A DNA stretch of 64,000 nucleotides from Chloroflexota bacterium (GTDB lineage Bacteria > Chloroflexota > Chloroflexia > Chloroflexales > Herpetosiphonaceae): contig JAIUOC010000004.1 in assembly GCA_020161265.1 (NCBI GenBank), positions 434,001 to 498,000 of the forward strand. The letters run 5' to 3'. The position numbers and the translations under genes are program-made. Every line of letters begins with the position of its first letter. The stretch's first letter is position 1. The notes under the pieces are model-generated. The model was not told the origin of the DNA. It made no database searches and worked only from the letters and a program-made list of their open reading frames with translations. Shown one piece after another: positions 63,817 through 64,000 of the stretch.

Positions 63817-64000
63817 CTATTCAGAGCGGCGGCGCTGCCAAAGCCAATACGCCGGACGCAAGAAAACGCGATCATAGGCTGGCAGATAGCGGACTGGTTG
63901 GCCGCCCCAGCCTTTTTTAAAGCGATAGACTCCCGCCATGCCCGTCGCTTGGGCCGCTTGCTCCAAGCGTTCACGTTCCGCTGGGTCAGTCGTGGCTTCA
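63817..64000 (-). CDS. FemAB-family aminoacyltransferase, 3' end only
   Basis: The last 61 codons, stop TAG at 63817. The phrase GVYRFKKGWGGQPVRYLPAYD is the end region of FemA/FemX/FmhB-type enzymes, which add bridge amino acids from tRNA to lipid II. The 5' part lies outside the window. It shares the strand with murE and lies ten bases upstream of its start, so one wall-synthesis operon is likely. Confidence 0.75.
   Translation of the reverse strand, partial: EATTDPAERERLEQAAQATGMAGVYRFKKGWGGQPVRYLPAYDRVFLRPAYWLWQRRRSE

Noticed and set aside
1..64000. tRNA, rRNA or known riboswitch
   Set aside because: No cloverleaf with a TTCGA loop or conserved rRNA stretch was noticed on either strand; a covariance-model scan could not be run.

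Overview
The window looks like chromosomal DNA of a filamentous, gliding Chloroflexota bacterium close to Herpetosiphon. This is an inference from gene content: giant secreted beta-helix/Calx-beta proteins, PD40 and Golvesin-type secreted proteins, FxxYWxxNG/VQYF-type secreted modules, a NACHT-FGE protein, and many purine-rich dispersed intergenic repeats. No rRNA, tRNA, CRISPR array, transposase or prophage gene was recognised.

Layout. 1-2498: 5' part of carB (minus strand, cut by the window edge). 2794-4767: a small zinc-ribbon protein, a DnaA-box-rich, oriC-like spacer, and dnaA. 4824-6979: a coupled minus-strand pair of an M28 peptidase/glutaminyl-cyclase-like lipoprotein and an M20 amidohydrolase. 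7215-10974: three envelope or secreted proteins. 11121-13500: a minus-strand group with a macro-domain protein, a hotdog thioesterase, a HAD phosphatase and a hypothetical protein. 13945-19509: a GT39-type membrane glycosyltransferase, a PD40 secreted protein and lysA. 19725-22880: the dnaG-sigA operon, with related repeats on both sides. 23018-28166: a histidine phosphatase, an SH3-domain membrane protein, a single-module ClpB-like ATPase, rsgA and an ABC ATPase. 28273-28734: two very small genes, one of them a 28-codon unit with its own promoter, RBS and terminator. 28933-31488: a GNAT-like protein, an NlpC/P60 peptidase and a dipeptide epimerase, arranged like a murein-peptide recycling operon. 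31627-35394: an aldehyde:ferredoxin oxidoreductase-like enzyme, a PrsW-like protease and a metallophosphoesterase. 35625-42487: secreted or membrane enzymes (subtilase with YSTWAG repeats, six-hairpin glycosidase-like protein, penicillin acylase family). 42615-44061: a PspC protein and an rRNA methyltransferase. 44523-51947: an 1800-residue surface protein and a Golvesin-like secreted protein. 52282-54230: a second histidine phosphatase and an aminotransferase. 54629-57562: a NACHT-FGE protein between two ~220-bp direct repeats. 57773-61419: an alpha/beta hydrolase, a second GT39-like protein and a GH114-like protein. 61670-64000: an uncharacterised protein, murE, and the 3' end of a FemAB-family gene.

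How the genes fit together. Replication and transcription initiation are represented by dnaA, dnaG and sigA. Cell-wall work is represented by lysA, murE, the FemAB family, the NlpC/P60 peptidase with its epimerase, and two lipid-linked sugar transferases. Much of the rest is extracellular: peptidases, an acylase, glycosidases and adhesin-like proteins, which fits a predatory or surface-gliding life.

The most unusual locus is 54350-57710. It encodes a STAND-type NTPase whose C-terminal FGE domain ends in a patch of AT-rich, NNY-biased codons. This looks like the variable region of a diversity-generating retroelement target. The gene sits between direct repeats, and its last ~25 codons and stop lie inside the downstream repeat. 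No reverse transcriptase or template repeat was seen in the window, so any such element would have to act from elsewhere in the genome.
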